Part shown: positions 36,217 to 49,655 of the stretch, one piece after another
Layout of the letters: every line of letters starts with the position of its first letter
How positions within the stretch are numbered: the first letter of the stretch is position 1
Assembly (NCBI GenBank): GCA_011523365.1
Contig: WTGY01000177.1
Span: forward strand, 1 to 64,000
DNA: 64,000 nt
Direction of reading: 5' to 3'
Source of the DNA: Caldilineaceae bacterium
GTDB taxonomy: Bacteria; Chloroflexota; Anaerolineae; Caldilineales; Caldilineaceae
The notes under the pieces: model-generated
Database searches by the model: none
Seen by the model: the letters and a program-made list of their open reading frames with translations, nothing else
What the model was told of the DNA's origin: nothing
Position numbers and translations under genes: made by a program

Positions 36217-36995
36217 TTTGGCCTCCCGTCCTCCAGGAAATAGATCCTAATTTGGTACATTTTCAGATAGTTCTCGCTCAAGCGGCGAAGTGGTAATGCG
36301 TTGATCAAGCATAGCATAGCGGAAATTGCAGGCCAAACTATCGGCCCGTGGATCAGGCGGTAGCGGCGGCCGTGGCGATCGGTTTGCGGAGGTGGAAGAC
36401 CAGCCAGAGAGGGAGCAGCGCGGCGAGCGTAATCGCGAGTTCGGTCATGACAGTGTCGGTAGAGATGGGCGGCTGTGAACCCATTTCTTTATCCGCGAAG
36501 TAACGCGAAGGGACGCGAACTGCAAGGGTCAGGGGCTGGGGGCCAGGGGTTAGAACTGCAGTGGTCAGTGAGTTGTGGGTTGAGGCGACGAGTGGGGCGT
36601 AGGCACTGTTGGGTAGACACGATGGTGGGGGTGAGTGAGCACGGTGGAGAATGCTGATGTAGAGGGGGCGTTGCGGGGGCGCGAACTGCAGGGGTTAGAT
36701 CTGCAGTGGCCAGTGATCAGTGGTAAGGGGAGCCGTGGTTGATTGGGAATGGATTTGGGGAGTGAGGGGGCTCTGAGCCTGCGATTTGTGCAGTTTCGGA
36801 GAGGGAAAACTGCTGAGTTTGGCGGGGGGCGACCGGATTCTCTATAATGGTGACGTGCGCTGCCTCTTCTCTCTTTTGCGTGGAGGAGGGGCAAGTGCGG
36901 AGCGAGATCCGGGACAGGCGCTGTGAGTCGGACAGCGGCCAAGCTCTCTCCAGTTTCCGCCGCGCAACGATTCCAGCGACGGCGTGTTATAGATT
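36217..36995. other. Intergenic region with repeat relics, promoter and leader ORF
   Basis: This 779-base gap holds the dnaN promoter region (near 36240-36330, no clear boxes), a possible 31-codon minus-strand ORF (36353-36448) without a ribosome site, heptamer repeats at 36554-36572 and 36703-36728, and a fragment matching the MITE family A core near 36658-36680. The sigma-factor promoter and the leader ORF, annotated separately, fill its right end. Confidence 0.5.
36819..36848 (+). promoter_or_regulatory. Promoter for the sigma factor operon
   Basis: TTGGCG (36819-36824) and a perfect TATAAT (36843-36848) with an 18-base spacer. Transcription from about 36856 would give a 140-base leader before the sigma factor ATG, including the leader ORF. 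Confidence 0.6.
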
Positions 36996-36999
36996 ATGA
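36895..36999 (+). CDS. Putative leader ORF translationally coupled to the sigma factor gene
   Basis: A GTG codon at 36895 follows a strong ribosome site (GGAGG core at 36882-36886, 8 bases away). The frame encodes 34 residues (VRSEIRDRRCESDS..., Arg-rich) and ends with TGA at 36997-36999, overlapping the sigma factor ATG at 36996 in the ATGA arrangement. The sigma gene itself lacks a ribosome site, so ribosomes finishing this ORF could restart on it. No homology is claimed for the peptide; evidence is purely architectural. It could alternatively be a chance ORF. Confidence 0.4.
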   Translation: MRSEIRDRRCESDSGQALSSFRRATIPATACYRL

Positions 37000-37706
37000 A
37001 TGGAAACGCTCTGAGCGAAACAGAAAAGAGCGCCAACGGGAGCCGGCCCGTCCGGTCTGAGGTTGAGCCGCCGGAGGACGAACGGGCGATTGAATCGGCG
37101 CTGGTGGCGCGGGCGAAGAAGGATTCGCAGGCTTTCGGCGAGCTGTACGAGCGCTACGTTGATCGAATTTACTCGTATGTGTACAGCCGAGTACAGAATG
37201 TCGAGGATGCGGAGGACCTGACGGCGCGAATCTTTTACCGGGCGCTGGACCGGCTGGACGGCTACGAGGACAGGGGGCTGCCGTTTGGCGCGTGGCTTTT
37301 CCGCATTGCGCACAATCTGGTGGCCAACTGGCACCGTGATCAGGGGCGGAGGACGTTTGTCCCGCTCGATGGGATGGTTTTCCGGGCGGAACGGCGGGAA
37401 GAGCCGGAGACGACGGTAGAGCGACGGGAAGGAGAGGAGGCGTTGTGGGCGGCGATAGAGAGGCTGCCCGAGGAGCGGCGCCGGCTTCTCTTTCACAAGT
37501 TCGGAGACCAACTGACGAATATAGAGATCGGCGAGCTGATGCAGAAGAGCGAGGGTGCGATCAAGTCACTTTATTTCCGCACCCTGGCGGCGCTGCGCAA
37601 GGATTTGAACGAACAGTTCGAGGACGGTGCGGCGGAAGGGGCGCCATCCGATTCCGAACATCAGGGAAAGAAGGCATCCGATGGGAAGCGTGAACATGCT
37701 GGATAG
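36996..37706 (+). CDS. Sigma-70 family RNA polymerase sigma factor (ECF-like)
   Basis: The 236-residue protein has region 2 (AFGELYERYVDRIYSYVYSR, then DAEDLTARIFYRAL and FGAWLFRIAHNLVANW) at about 45-115 and region 4 (AIERLPEERRRLLFHKFGD, then TNIEIGELMQKSEGAIKSLYFRTLAAL) at about 150-205, with no region 1 or 3. A negatively charged N-terminus (about 1-35) and a Glu/Lys-rich tail flank these. The start at 36996 has no ribosome site but overlaps the leader ORF. Its stop is overlapped by the next gene, a membrane protein likely to be its partner. The regulon is unknown. Confidence 0.9.
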   Translation: MNGNALSETEKSANGSRPVRSEVEPPEDERAIESALVARAKKDSQAFGELYERYVDRIYSYVYSRVQNVEDAEDLTARIFYRALDRLDGYEDRGLPFGAWLFRIAHNLVANWHRDQGRRTFVPLDGMVFRAERREEPETTVERREGEEALWAAIERLPEERRRLLFHKFGDQLTNIEIGELMQKSEGAIKSLYFRTLAALRKDLNEQFEDGAAEGAPSDSEHQGKKASDGKREHAG

Positions 37707-38094
37707 GTTGCAGCAGTTCAGAAGCGACGTGGTGCGGGTCATGCCCCTCAGGCAAGCGGCGCGCGGAGAGATGGAATCTGAAGCGATGGATGACGAGTTG
37801 ACGGAAGAGGAGGAGGAGCAGTTCGCGCAGATGGTGAGCTTCCTGGGCAGGCTTTTCCCCTTTGTACGGCCGTCGCCTGAGTTCCGGGCGAGGTTGAAGG
37901 AGGCACTGCTGGCGGAGCACCGGCGGCGTTTGGCGAACGAGGAAATGCTTCCGGCGCGGCAGGAGGGAGGGATTTCCTGGTGGTGGTCGCTGGCAGCGAC
38001 AGTGCCGCTGTTGATTGGCGTGCTGGCTACGATATTGTGGCGGCGCAGCCATCGATCGAACGGACAGCTGATCTCACCGGTAGGGGGTCGGTAG
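37681..38094 (+). CDS. Small membrane protein downstream of sigma factor, possible anti-sigma partner
   Basis: The 137-residue protein starts at the ATG at 37681 with a GAAAGAAGG ribosome site and overlaps the sigma gene by 26 bases. It has an acidic cytosolic part (ELTEEEEEQFAQM), a region SPEFRARLKEALL common in anti-sigma-like proteins, and one membrane helix (WWWSLAATVPLLIGVLATILW) near the C-terminus. There is no recognisable zinc-binding anti-sigma motif (HxxxCxxC). Its role as an anti-sigma factor is inferred from position and topology only. Confidence 0.7.
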   Translation: MGSVNMLDRLQQFRSDVVRVMPLRQAARGEMESEAMDDELTEEEEEQFAQMVSFLGRLFPFVRPSPEFRARLKEALLAEHRRRLANEEMLPARQEGGISWWWSLAATVPLLIGVLATILWRRSHRSNGQLISPVGGR

Positions 38095-38131
38095 GGTCGT
38101 ACCCTTTCGACAGCAGAAATCGCTGTAATGC

Positions 38132-38165
38132 CTCCCGGCTCCTTTGAGGAGTCGGGAGTTTTTTG
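38132..38165 (+). terminator. Intrinsic terminator after the sigma factor operon
   Basis: Arms CTCCCGGCTCC (38132-38142) and GGAGTCGGGAG (38148-38158) pair over 11 bp with one G-U, loop TTTGA, followed by TTTTTT. It lies just before the 3' end of the convergent gyrA gene. Confidence 0.85.
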
Positions 38166-38171
38166 TGCGGG

Positions 38172-41261
<3,090 letters not shown>

Positions 41262-41270
41262 TTTGTTGGT

Positions 41271-41354
41271 TTAGTCGTTAATCAGTGCGTCAACGGTGGT
41301 GTTGAGCGCGGCGGCGATGCGGGATAAGGCGGACGCGGAGCCGGGAACGTGTTT
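41271..41354 (-). pseudogene. Remnant of an XRE-family regulator (C-terminal end)
   Basis: A 27-codon minus-strand frame ending at TAA 41273-41271 reads KHVPGSASALSRIAAALN then TTVDALIND, the typical last helices of XRE/HTH regulators. It is preceded directly by an in-frame TAG and no HTH coding sequence lies upstream, so only the 3' end survives. It ends 9 bases before the gyrA start codon, suggesting a regulator once stood in front of gyrA. Confidence 0.6.
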
Positions 41355-41389
41355 CTACCGGGCTCATGTTTGCATGCCTTCATTCAAAA

Positions 41390-41410
41390 ATGTTCGCACA
41401 CGGCGAACAT
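41390..41410. promoter_or_regulatory. Perfect palindrome upstream of gyrA (operator-like)
   Basis: ATGTTCGC-acacg-GCGAACAT: 8-bp arms with a 5-base spacer, 130 bases upstream of gyrA and 36 bases beyond the XRE remnant. A small repressor dimer could bind here. Whether it served the lost XRE protein, LexA or neither is unknown. Confidence 0.45.
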
Positions 41411-41509
41411 CCCGTCAAGGGAGGTTGTTTGGGACGCCTGCCAATGCGAAAGAAGCTGACAGGCTGCAGGTACTAGCGCAGTCTGTGATCAGCGGCGTTG
41501 CCCGAGAAA

Positions 41510-43522
<2,013 letters not shown>

Positions 43523-43813
43523 ATCTGGCTCCGCAGATCTGATACGAGCGAGGTTCGCAGAACAAGCTTACCACATTGCATAGGGGGATTGGGACATTGG
43601 GCACGGGCACTCGGTTTTCTGGGCGCAAGGGGCCTGCGGCGTCCCGGCATCGTACGGAATTCACATTTGAAGTGTAGGGCGGTCGGCAGACCGGTGGTGT
43701 TCTCAGAACGGTTTCAGCTGAAAGGTGGAGAGATTTCATATACCGAACTTTTGTTCTCATCCTGGGGTTATTATACATACTTTGGTCGTGTCTGTCCAAC
43801 AGGCAATGTTCGG

Positions 43814-43995
43814 GGGTGCATCCCAGTTTCGGGGTGGGAACAGTTTGGCGGGTAAACAGTGCCAGCGGTGGCTGGAACTGTTTACCGGCTTTGTACGAGA
43901 CGCAGTGCAGGCGCCAGACCGGCCGTACGGTGGAGTCCGTAAGTTGGGGAGGGTGCGAGGGCAGGCACAAGGGGTGCCCCTACGGGTGTTGGCGC
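43814..43995. mobile_element. MITE family A, copy 4 (left part only)
   Basis: Starts with the family end GGGTGCATCCC (43814-43824) and continues with blocks shared with the left halves of copies 1 and 3 (GGGGTGGGAACAGT, GCGGTGGCTG, GGTGCGAGGGCAGGCACA) through the REP-like palindrome at 43959-43983. The hairpin core and right end are absent, so the copy is truncated near 43995. Confidence 0.75.
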
Positions 43996-44103
43996 AGGGG
44001 CATGAAAGCGGTGTGCGCCGTAGGTTTGTGACCTAAGTTTTTGACGGCGCCGGATGCTACGCGGGGGACGAGATTGGTCATTCCGACAGATGGGTTGATC
44101 GTG

Positions 44104-44109
44104 TATAAT
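44104..44109 (+). promoter_or_regulatory. -10 box (TATAAT) directly before the GH3-like gene
   Basis: TATAAT at 44104-44109 is 8 bases from the ATG at 44118. The sequence at -35 (TTCCGA, 17-base spacer) is weak. With no ribosome site present, a leaderless transcript is likely. Confidence 0.55.
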
Positions 44110-44117
44110 CGGATTTG

Positions 44118-47100
44118 ATGAGAGAATTCCGTTGCGGGCAGCGAAGCCATCGAAGGGGTACCAGGGGTAGCGGCGGGGCTTGTCTGCGCATCGTTGCGCT
44201 GGCCGCCGCGTTGCTGGCTGCCGCGTTGCTGGCAATCGACGTCGGCGGCGGGGTACCGCATGTGAAGCTGGCTGCTGCCCAGGTGGAGAGCACGCCTGCT
44301 CCCGGTACACAACGTACAGATACAACTGCGGCAGCGGAACTGCAGGCGACCACGGCCACGGCGACCCGTTCGGCCCAGGAGTTGCTTGAGTCGATTCGGG
44401 CTACGGCCACCGTGGGCGCGCAGCTGACTGCGACGGCGGCGGCTGAAGCCACCAGATTGGCCCTCACGCCGTCGGTCACGCCGACGCCCACGCCCTCTTT
44501 TACGCCCACACCATCGGCTACACCCACAGCTTCACCTACGCCTACGCCAGGCCCGGATGAGATTCTGGAAGCACGCCTTGACGACTTGATCGCCGGTATG
44601 AGCGTCGCGGACCGGGTCGGCCAGCTGTTTGTGGTCACCTTCCAGGGCAACGACATCGGACCGAGAAGCGACGTCGCCGAGTTGATTGAGGAGTACCGGG
44701 TGGGGGGCGTGGTGATCAGCCCCTGGAACCGCAACTTCAGCAACTACAGTGGTACGACGCCAGAGGACATCGCGCGGCTTACGAATCAACTGCAAGCACT
44801 GGCGTACGGCATCTACCTGGCACCGACGGAGGCGTTAAACGTCAAGGAGGGCGGGCCGGCGATTCCGGGCATTTTACAGTCCGGTCTAGAACAGAGATTG
44901 CCGCTAGAGATTCCGCTTTTGATCGGGGTGGAACAGGGGGGCGACGGCATGCCGGGCACGGCACTGCGCTCCGGCTTCACTGCGATTCCGCCGCAGATGG
45001 CACTGGGGGCCACGTGGAATCCCAATTTGGTGGAGGAGGTCGGTGCTGTCCACGGTCGGGAGTTGCGCAGCGTAGGTGTGAATCTGTTGTTGGGGCCGGC
45101 GCTGGACGTGATAGAACAGCCGCGTCCGGACCTGGTGACCGGATTGGGGCTGCACTCATTTGGCGGTGACCCGTTCTGGGTGGGACGAATGGGCCAGGCA
45201 TATGTAACAGGAATCCACCGCGGCAGCACCGGTCGCGTGGCTACCGTGGCTGGACATTTCCCTGGCCTGGGCGGTACGGACCGCCGGCCGGATGAAGAGA
45301 TTGCGACGATACAGAAGAGCTTACAGGAACTGCAGCGAATCGAACTGCCGCCGTTTGCCGCGGTCACTGAGCGTTCATCTGCGATTCTGAGAGCGGACGG
45401 GACGATGGCCGCAACCGAAGCGCTGATGTCCGGACATATTCGTTTCAGCAGTTTCCAGGGCAGTCGCGAGCGCACGCCGCCCATCAGTCTGGCACAAGAG
45501 TTGAGCATACTGCTAGACCTGGACGAGTTTGCTCCCTGGCGTGCGGAGGGCGGCATCCTGATGAGCGACGCGCTGGGTGTGATGGCGGTGCGCCGCTACT
45601 ACGACCCGCAGCTGCAGGATTTCCCGCGGCGGCGCATTGCTCTTGATGCGTTTACTGCCGGCAACGACCTACTCTTTCTGTCAGATTTCTCGTTGACTGA
45701 CAGTTGGCTGGATGAGAGAGCCAACATTAAAGAGACGATCATTTTTTTCCGCGAGCGATATACAAACGATGCCGAGTTTGCGGCGCGGGTGGATGCCTCG
45801 TTACGACGGATTTTGCGCTTGAAAGTACGGCTGTATGCCCCTGATGGTACGGCCGACGCGGCAACGAAGGGTCAGGTTTCCCAGGATGTACCGGTTGAGA
45901 TCGATCTGGGGGATGTAGTGGTGGGGCCGGCCGACCTGGAGGAGGGGTTCAGCACCGAGAATCAGAGGGAATCGCAGATGCTGTTGGACCAGGTCGCCAG
46001 TGAGGCGCTGACGATCTTCTTCCCCGACTCCCCAGGTCTGACCGACCCGCTGCCTGCGCCGCCGGGCGAAGATGAGGATATTCTGATCTTTACAGATAGC
46101 CGCATTTTGCATGAATGTGACGGCTGCCTGGCGGATGCCATCGTAGAACCGACCGCATTGGAAGAGATTATGTTACGGCTCTACGGGCCGGAGGCGACCA
46201 ACCAGTTGCAGAGGGAGCAGATCCGAAGTCGTACTTTTTCTGAATTGAATTCTCTCCTAAACGGCACGGCCAATTCCTCGGTTGCAGCGGCGCTGGAGGA
46301 GGAGATTCTGAACGCCGACTGGCTGATCTTTGCGATGCTGGACGTGGATGTGGCAGACCACGACAGCAGCGACGCGGTCAAACGGTTTTTGCGTCAGCGC
46401 AGCGACCGGCTGCCAGGGAGCAAGCTGGTGGTGCTGGCGCTCAACGAGCCATACTTCTTCGATTCGACCGAGATTGGGAAGATGACCGCCTTTCTCGGTG
46501 TTTACTCCAAGACGCAGCCGTTCCTGGAGGCGGCCGTGCGTGCATTGTTCCGCGCGCAGACGGTCACCGGTGCGCCTCCGGTCAGTGTGCCCGGCACCCG
46601 CTTCAGCAACCTGGTCGAGCGGCTGGAGCCGGACCCGAACCAGCGGATTGACCTGACTGTCCTGAACGAGGGCATTGTAATAGAACAGGCGGAGGACGAC
46701 GAGTTGGTGCTAATTCAGACCGACCTGCAGCTCGGTGACAGCCTGGAACTGCAGGCCGGTCCGATTCTGGATCGCAACGGGAACACGGTCCCTGATGGGA
46801 CGCCTGTGAACTTCCGCTTGATCTATGAGGGTGAGGAGCTTGCCATCCAGTCAAATCCCGTGCCCACGCGGGGGGGGCTTGCGCGTAAAGCGGTGCTCCT
46901 GGAGAGAACCGGGACGCTCCTGATCGCGGTCAACAGCGTAGAGGCAGACTCCAGCAAAGAGTTCCGGGCGCGCATCCCTGATCCGGACGTGGCATCGGAC
47001 AGAACGCAGATTGAGGTAACGAACCCGGAGCGGGCGGCCACGCCGGTGCCATCTCAGGGGGCGGCAGCGACTGCTGTGCCGACGCCGGAAGCAGTCCCGA

Positions 47101-47411
47101 CACGCATTTCGGTGGTCAGACCGGAGGCGGTTGAGCTGGATGTCTCTTCGTTGACGATTGCAATGGTCACGCAGTTGGTGGTGCTGGCGCTGCTGCTCGT
47201 GGTGCTGGTGCAGGTGATGCCGCGCCAGATGCTAGTGCAGCGTTTGTTGTGGGCGATGCTCGTGGGCTGGGGCGCTTACATTCTATACGGCGTAGACGCT
47301 ATTCCCGGCGGCCTGTGGATTCAGGTCAATCTCGCCCCCTGGGATAGCGTACCAATTGTGGTGATCGGCATGTTGATCCCGTTGGTCTGGCTGCAGTTTC
47401 GGTCGGAGTAG
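44118..47411 (+). CDS. Exported glycoside hydrolase family 3-like protein with C-terminal membrane helices
   Basis: From the ATG at 44118 (TTG at 44115 possible) the protein has 1097 residues. An N-terminal hydrophobic segment (ALAAALLAAALLAIDVGG) and Thr/Pro linker (ending about 150) precede a GH3 domain (about 150-540): GMSVADRVGQLFVVTF, IPLLIGVEQGGD, GVNLLLGPALDV, and the probable nucleophile Asp in LMSDALGVMA. The NagZ-type KHFPGHG...DSH loop is changed to GHFPGLGGTDRRPDEE, so catalysis may be altered. A beta-rich C-terminal region and three membrane helices (about 1010-1090) follow. This suggests a surface protein anchored at the C-terminus rather than a soluble hexosaminidase. Confidence 0.82.
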   Translation: MREFRCGQRSHRRGTRGSGGACLRIVALAAALLAAALLAIDVGGGVPHVKLAAAQVESTPAPGTQRTDTTAAAELQATTATATRSAQELLESIRATATVGAQLTATAAAEATRLALTPSVTPTPTPSFTPTPSATPTASPTPTPGPDEILEARLDDLIAGMSVADRVGQLFVVTFQGNDIGPRSDVAELIEEYRVGGVVISPWNRNFSNYSGTTPEDIARLTNQLQALAYGIYLAPTEALNVKEGGPAIPGILQSGLEQRLPLEIPLLIGVEQGGDGMPGTALRSGFTAIPPQMALGATWNPNLVEEVGAVHGRELRSVGVNLLLGPALDVIEQPRPDLVTGLGLHSFGGDPFWVGRMGQAYVTGIHRGSTGRVATVAGHFPGLGGTDRRPDEEIATIQKSLQELQRIELPPFAAVTERSSAILRADGTMAATEALMSGHIRFSSFQGSRERTPPISLAQELSILLDLDEFAPWRAEGGILMSDALGVMAVRRYYDPQLQDFPRRRIALDAFTAGNDLLFLSDFSLTDSWLDERANIKETIIFFRERYTNDAEFAARVDASLRRILRLKVRLYAPDGTADAATKGQVSQDVPVEIDLGDVVVGPADLEEGFSTENQRESQMLLDQVASEALTIFFPDSPGLTDPLPAPPGEDEDILIFTDSRILHECDGCLADAIVEPTALEEIMLRLYGPEATNQLQREQIRSRTFSELNSLLNGTANSSVAAALEEEILNADWLIFAMLDVDVADHDSSDAVKRFLRQRSDRLPGSKLVVLALNEPYFFDSTEIGKMTAFLGVYSKTQPFLEAAVRALFRAQTVTGAPPVSVPGTRFSNLVERLEPDPNQRIDLTVLNEGIVIEQAEDDELVLIQTDLQLGDSLELQAGPILDRNGNTVPDGTPVNFRLIYEGEELAIQSNPVPTRGGLARKAVLLERTGTLLIAVNSVEADSSKEFRARIPDPDVASDRTQIEVTNPERAATPVPSQGAAATAVPTPEAVPTRISVVRPEAVELDVSSLTIAMVTQLVVLALLLVVLVQVMPRQMLVQRLLWAMLVGWGAYILYGVDAIPGGLWIQVNLAPWDSVPIVVIGMLIPLVWLQFRSE

Positions 47412-47597
47412 GTGATCTGGCCATCAGTCTTTGGCACTTTCCCCGCTTGTTTGGGCCCAAATGACAACTTGAACCAGATAGACGACTCGATTAGGACGCG
47501 AGGCGGTTCGGTGGCGTTCCGGCAGTGCGGTGATTGCCGGCACTTGCCATGAACCAGGTGCGGTCGTATTCGTCTGCAATTGGGTCGACGTGGAGCC

Positions 47598-49601
47598 TCA
47601 GGTGGCCGGTCTCGCACGTACACTAACTGGACTGGCAGGCGGACGGCTTCCGTTGGGCTGCACGGGCAGATCTTCCTGGCGGCGGAACTGGTTCATGTAG
47701 AGTTCGTAGTAGAAGCCCCGCTGGGCAAGCAGCCCATCGTGTGTGCCCCGTTCGATTATCTCTCCGTCTTGCAGCACCAGTACCTGGTCGGCGCTGCGGA
47801 TAGTGCTGAGGCGGTGAGCGATCACGAAGCTGGTGCGTCCTTTCAGCAGGTCGTTGAGTGCGGCCTGGATCCTCTGCTCGGTGCGGGTGTCGACGCTGCT
47901 GGTGGCCTCGTCAAGGATGAGGATGCGCGGGTCGGCCAGTGCGGCGCGGGCGATGGCGAGGAGCTGACGCTGTCCCTGGCTGAGGCCGGCGCCGCGTTCG
48001 CCGAGAACGGTTTCGTAGCCATCGGGCAACCGCTGAATAAAGTCGTGGGCCTGGGCCAGTTTTGCGGCGGCGATCACTTCCTCGTCGGAAGCGTTGGCGC
48101 GGCTGAAGCGGATATTGTCCATCACCGAACTGCTGAACAGGTATGTATCCTGGAGGACGATGCCGATCTGCTCGCGCAGGCTGTACAGCTGTACGTCACG
48201 CACATCGATACCGTCGATGCGCACTGAACCGCCGGTGACATCCCAGAAGCGTGGGATCAGATTGATAATGGTGGTCTTTCCGGCGCCGGTCGGTCCGACG
48301 ATTGCCACCGTCTCGCCAGGACTGGCGTTCAGGTTGATTCCCTTGAGGACAGGTTCCCCGGGCACGTATTCGGCTTCCACGTTATGCAGGGAAATGGCGC
48401 CCCTAATGGCGGGCATTGGCCGGGCGCCGAACTTCTCCTGCACTTCCGGGACCTCATCCATCAGTTCAAAGATGCGCTCAACGCCGGCGATGGCGCTCTG
48501 GATGTTGGTCCACATGACGCTGATCTGGGAGATGGGCATGTTGAAGCGCTGCGCAAAGCCCAAGAAGGTGACGATCAGGCCGAGGGAGATGGCCGAACCT
48601 GCCAGTGTCTGGCCGCGCAGAAGGAGTACGCCGCCGACGCCAACGACGATAGCGATGCCGAGGAAGCCGAGCGCTTCGAGCGTGGGCGCCAGGGCAGAGG
48701 TGTAGGCAACGGCCTTGACATTGGCGTCGCGGTTGACGGCGTTGCTCTGCCGGAACTGCTCGATGTTGGTCTCCTCGCGGCTGAAGGCCTGGACCTCGCG
48801 CACGCCAGAGATGCCTTCTTCCAGTTCTGCGTTGACGTCGCCGATGCTCTGGCGGGTAACGCGAAACGCTTTGCGCGCCTGGTTGCTGAACCACAGCGTC
48901 GCCAAGCCCATGACCGGCACAATGCTCAGGCTGATGAGCGCGTAGGCCCAATTCATAACGACCATCTGCCAAACGATCCAGAGGATGAGCAACACGCTGC
49001 TCAGCACTTGCACCAGGGCAAAGCTGACGACCTGCTGGATCGTGTCTGAGTCGTTGGTGATGCGGCTCATCAAATCGCCGGTCTCGTTGCGGGTGTAGAA
49101 GCCAAGGGAGAGGCGATGGAGGTGGTTGAATAGGCGCACGCGCAGGCGGCGCAAGACGTGATGGCCGGTCCAACTCATGCTGAAGAACATCAAGCCGCCG
49201 GTGACGGAGCCGACCAGGTAGTAGCCGGTGATGACCAGGGTTATGTTGAGCAGGCCGCGCAGCAGATCATTGCGGACAGGGCTCCCCGTGGCGACTTCCG
49301 GGGCATACCAGCAGTTGGCCTGGCTGTCGGTTTCGGTCTGCAGGTCGGTTTCAGCCGGCAGTTGGATTCCTGCGCCTTCTTCGCCGCCTTCGCCGAAGGC
49401 CGCCGGCGCAAGGTAGCAGTCCACCGCCTGGCCGATCAGTACAGGGCCAATCACCTGTGTATAGGCGTTGACTGCCATCAGGACAGCGACGACGGTCAGG
49501 CCGAACCAGTAGGGGCGAAAGTATTGACTGAAACGGGCGAGGGTGGCGCCGACGCTTTTGGGCTTAAGCGTCTCCTGCCGTAACATGCGGTCACCGAACA
49601 T
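47598..49601 (-). CDS. Heterodimeric ABC exporter subunit with canonical ATPase site
   Basis: The 667-residue half-transporter has an N-terminal six-helix membrane domain (about 20-360, with a Gln/Glu-rich extracellular insert near 85-120) and a C-terminal ATPase: Walker A GPTGAGKTT, signature LSQGQRQLLAIARA, Walker B ILILDEATSSVD with the catalytic Glu. The architecture and the LSQGQ signature match the canonical subunit of TM287/288- or BmrCD-type heterodimers. AGGAG precedes the ATG. It follows the partner subunit by 54 bases and is in one operon with the MarR gene. The substrate (drug, lipid or peptide) is unknown. Confidence 0.92.
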   Translation of the reverse strand: MFGDRMLRQETLKPKSVGATLARFSQYFRPYWFGLTVVAVLMAVNAYTQVIGPVLIGQAVDCYLAPAAFGEGGEEGAGIQLPAETDLQTETDSQANCWYAPEVATGSPVRNDLLRGLLNITLVITGYYLVGSVTGGLMFFSMSWTGHHVLRRLRVRLFNHLHRLSLGFYTRNETGDLMSRITNDSDTIQQVVSFALVQVLSSVLLILWIVWQMVVMNWAYALISLSIVPVMGLATLWFSNQARKAFRVTRQSIGDVNAELEEGISGVREVQAFSREETNIEQFRQSNAVNRDANVKAVAYTSALAPTLEALGFLGIAIVVGVGGVLLLRGQTLAGSAISLGLIVTFLGFAQRFNMPISQISVMWTNIQSAIAGVERIFELMDEVPEVQEKFGARPMPAIRGAISLHNVEAEYVPGEPVLKGINLNASPGETVAIVGPTGAGKTTIINLIPRFWDVTGGSVRIDGIDVRDVQLYSLREQIGIVLQDTYLFSSSVMDNIRFSRANASDEEVIAAAKLAQAHDFIQRLPDGYETVLGERGAGLSQGQRQLLAIARAALADPRILILDEATSSVDTRTEQRIQAALNDLLKGRTSFVIAHRLSTIRSADQVLVLQDGEIIERGTHDGLLAQRGFYYELYMNQFRRQEDLPVQPNGSRPPASPVSVRARPAT

Positions 49602-49655
49602 CGGACAGGCTCCTGGGAGAAATAGTGCGTAACATGGGCTGCCGGCGGCGGCGGG

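Larger units (their letters stand above)
43523..44117. other. Intergenic region between divergent uvrB and the GH3-like gene
   Basis: Apart from the partial MITE (43814-43995) and the promoter at 44104-44109, these 595 bases hold no supported gene. Candidate ORFs overlap the MITE or lack ribosome sites. Confidence 0.4.

Noticed and set aside
36353..36448. 31-codon minus-strand ORF encoding a single hydrophobic helix upstream of dnaN
   Set aside because: No ribosome site and no supporting context; too weak to call.
43540..43570. GTTCGCAGAAC near the uvrB start as a LexA box
   Set aside because: It does not match a known LexA consensus and has no second copy in the same arrangement; kept only as a mention in the uvrB entry.
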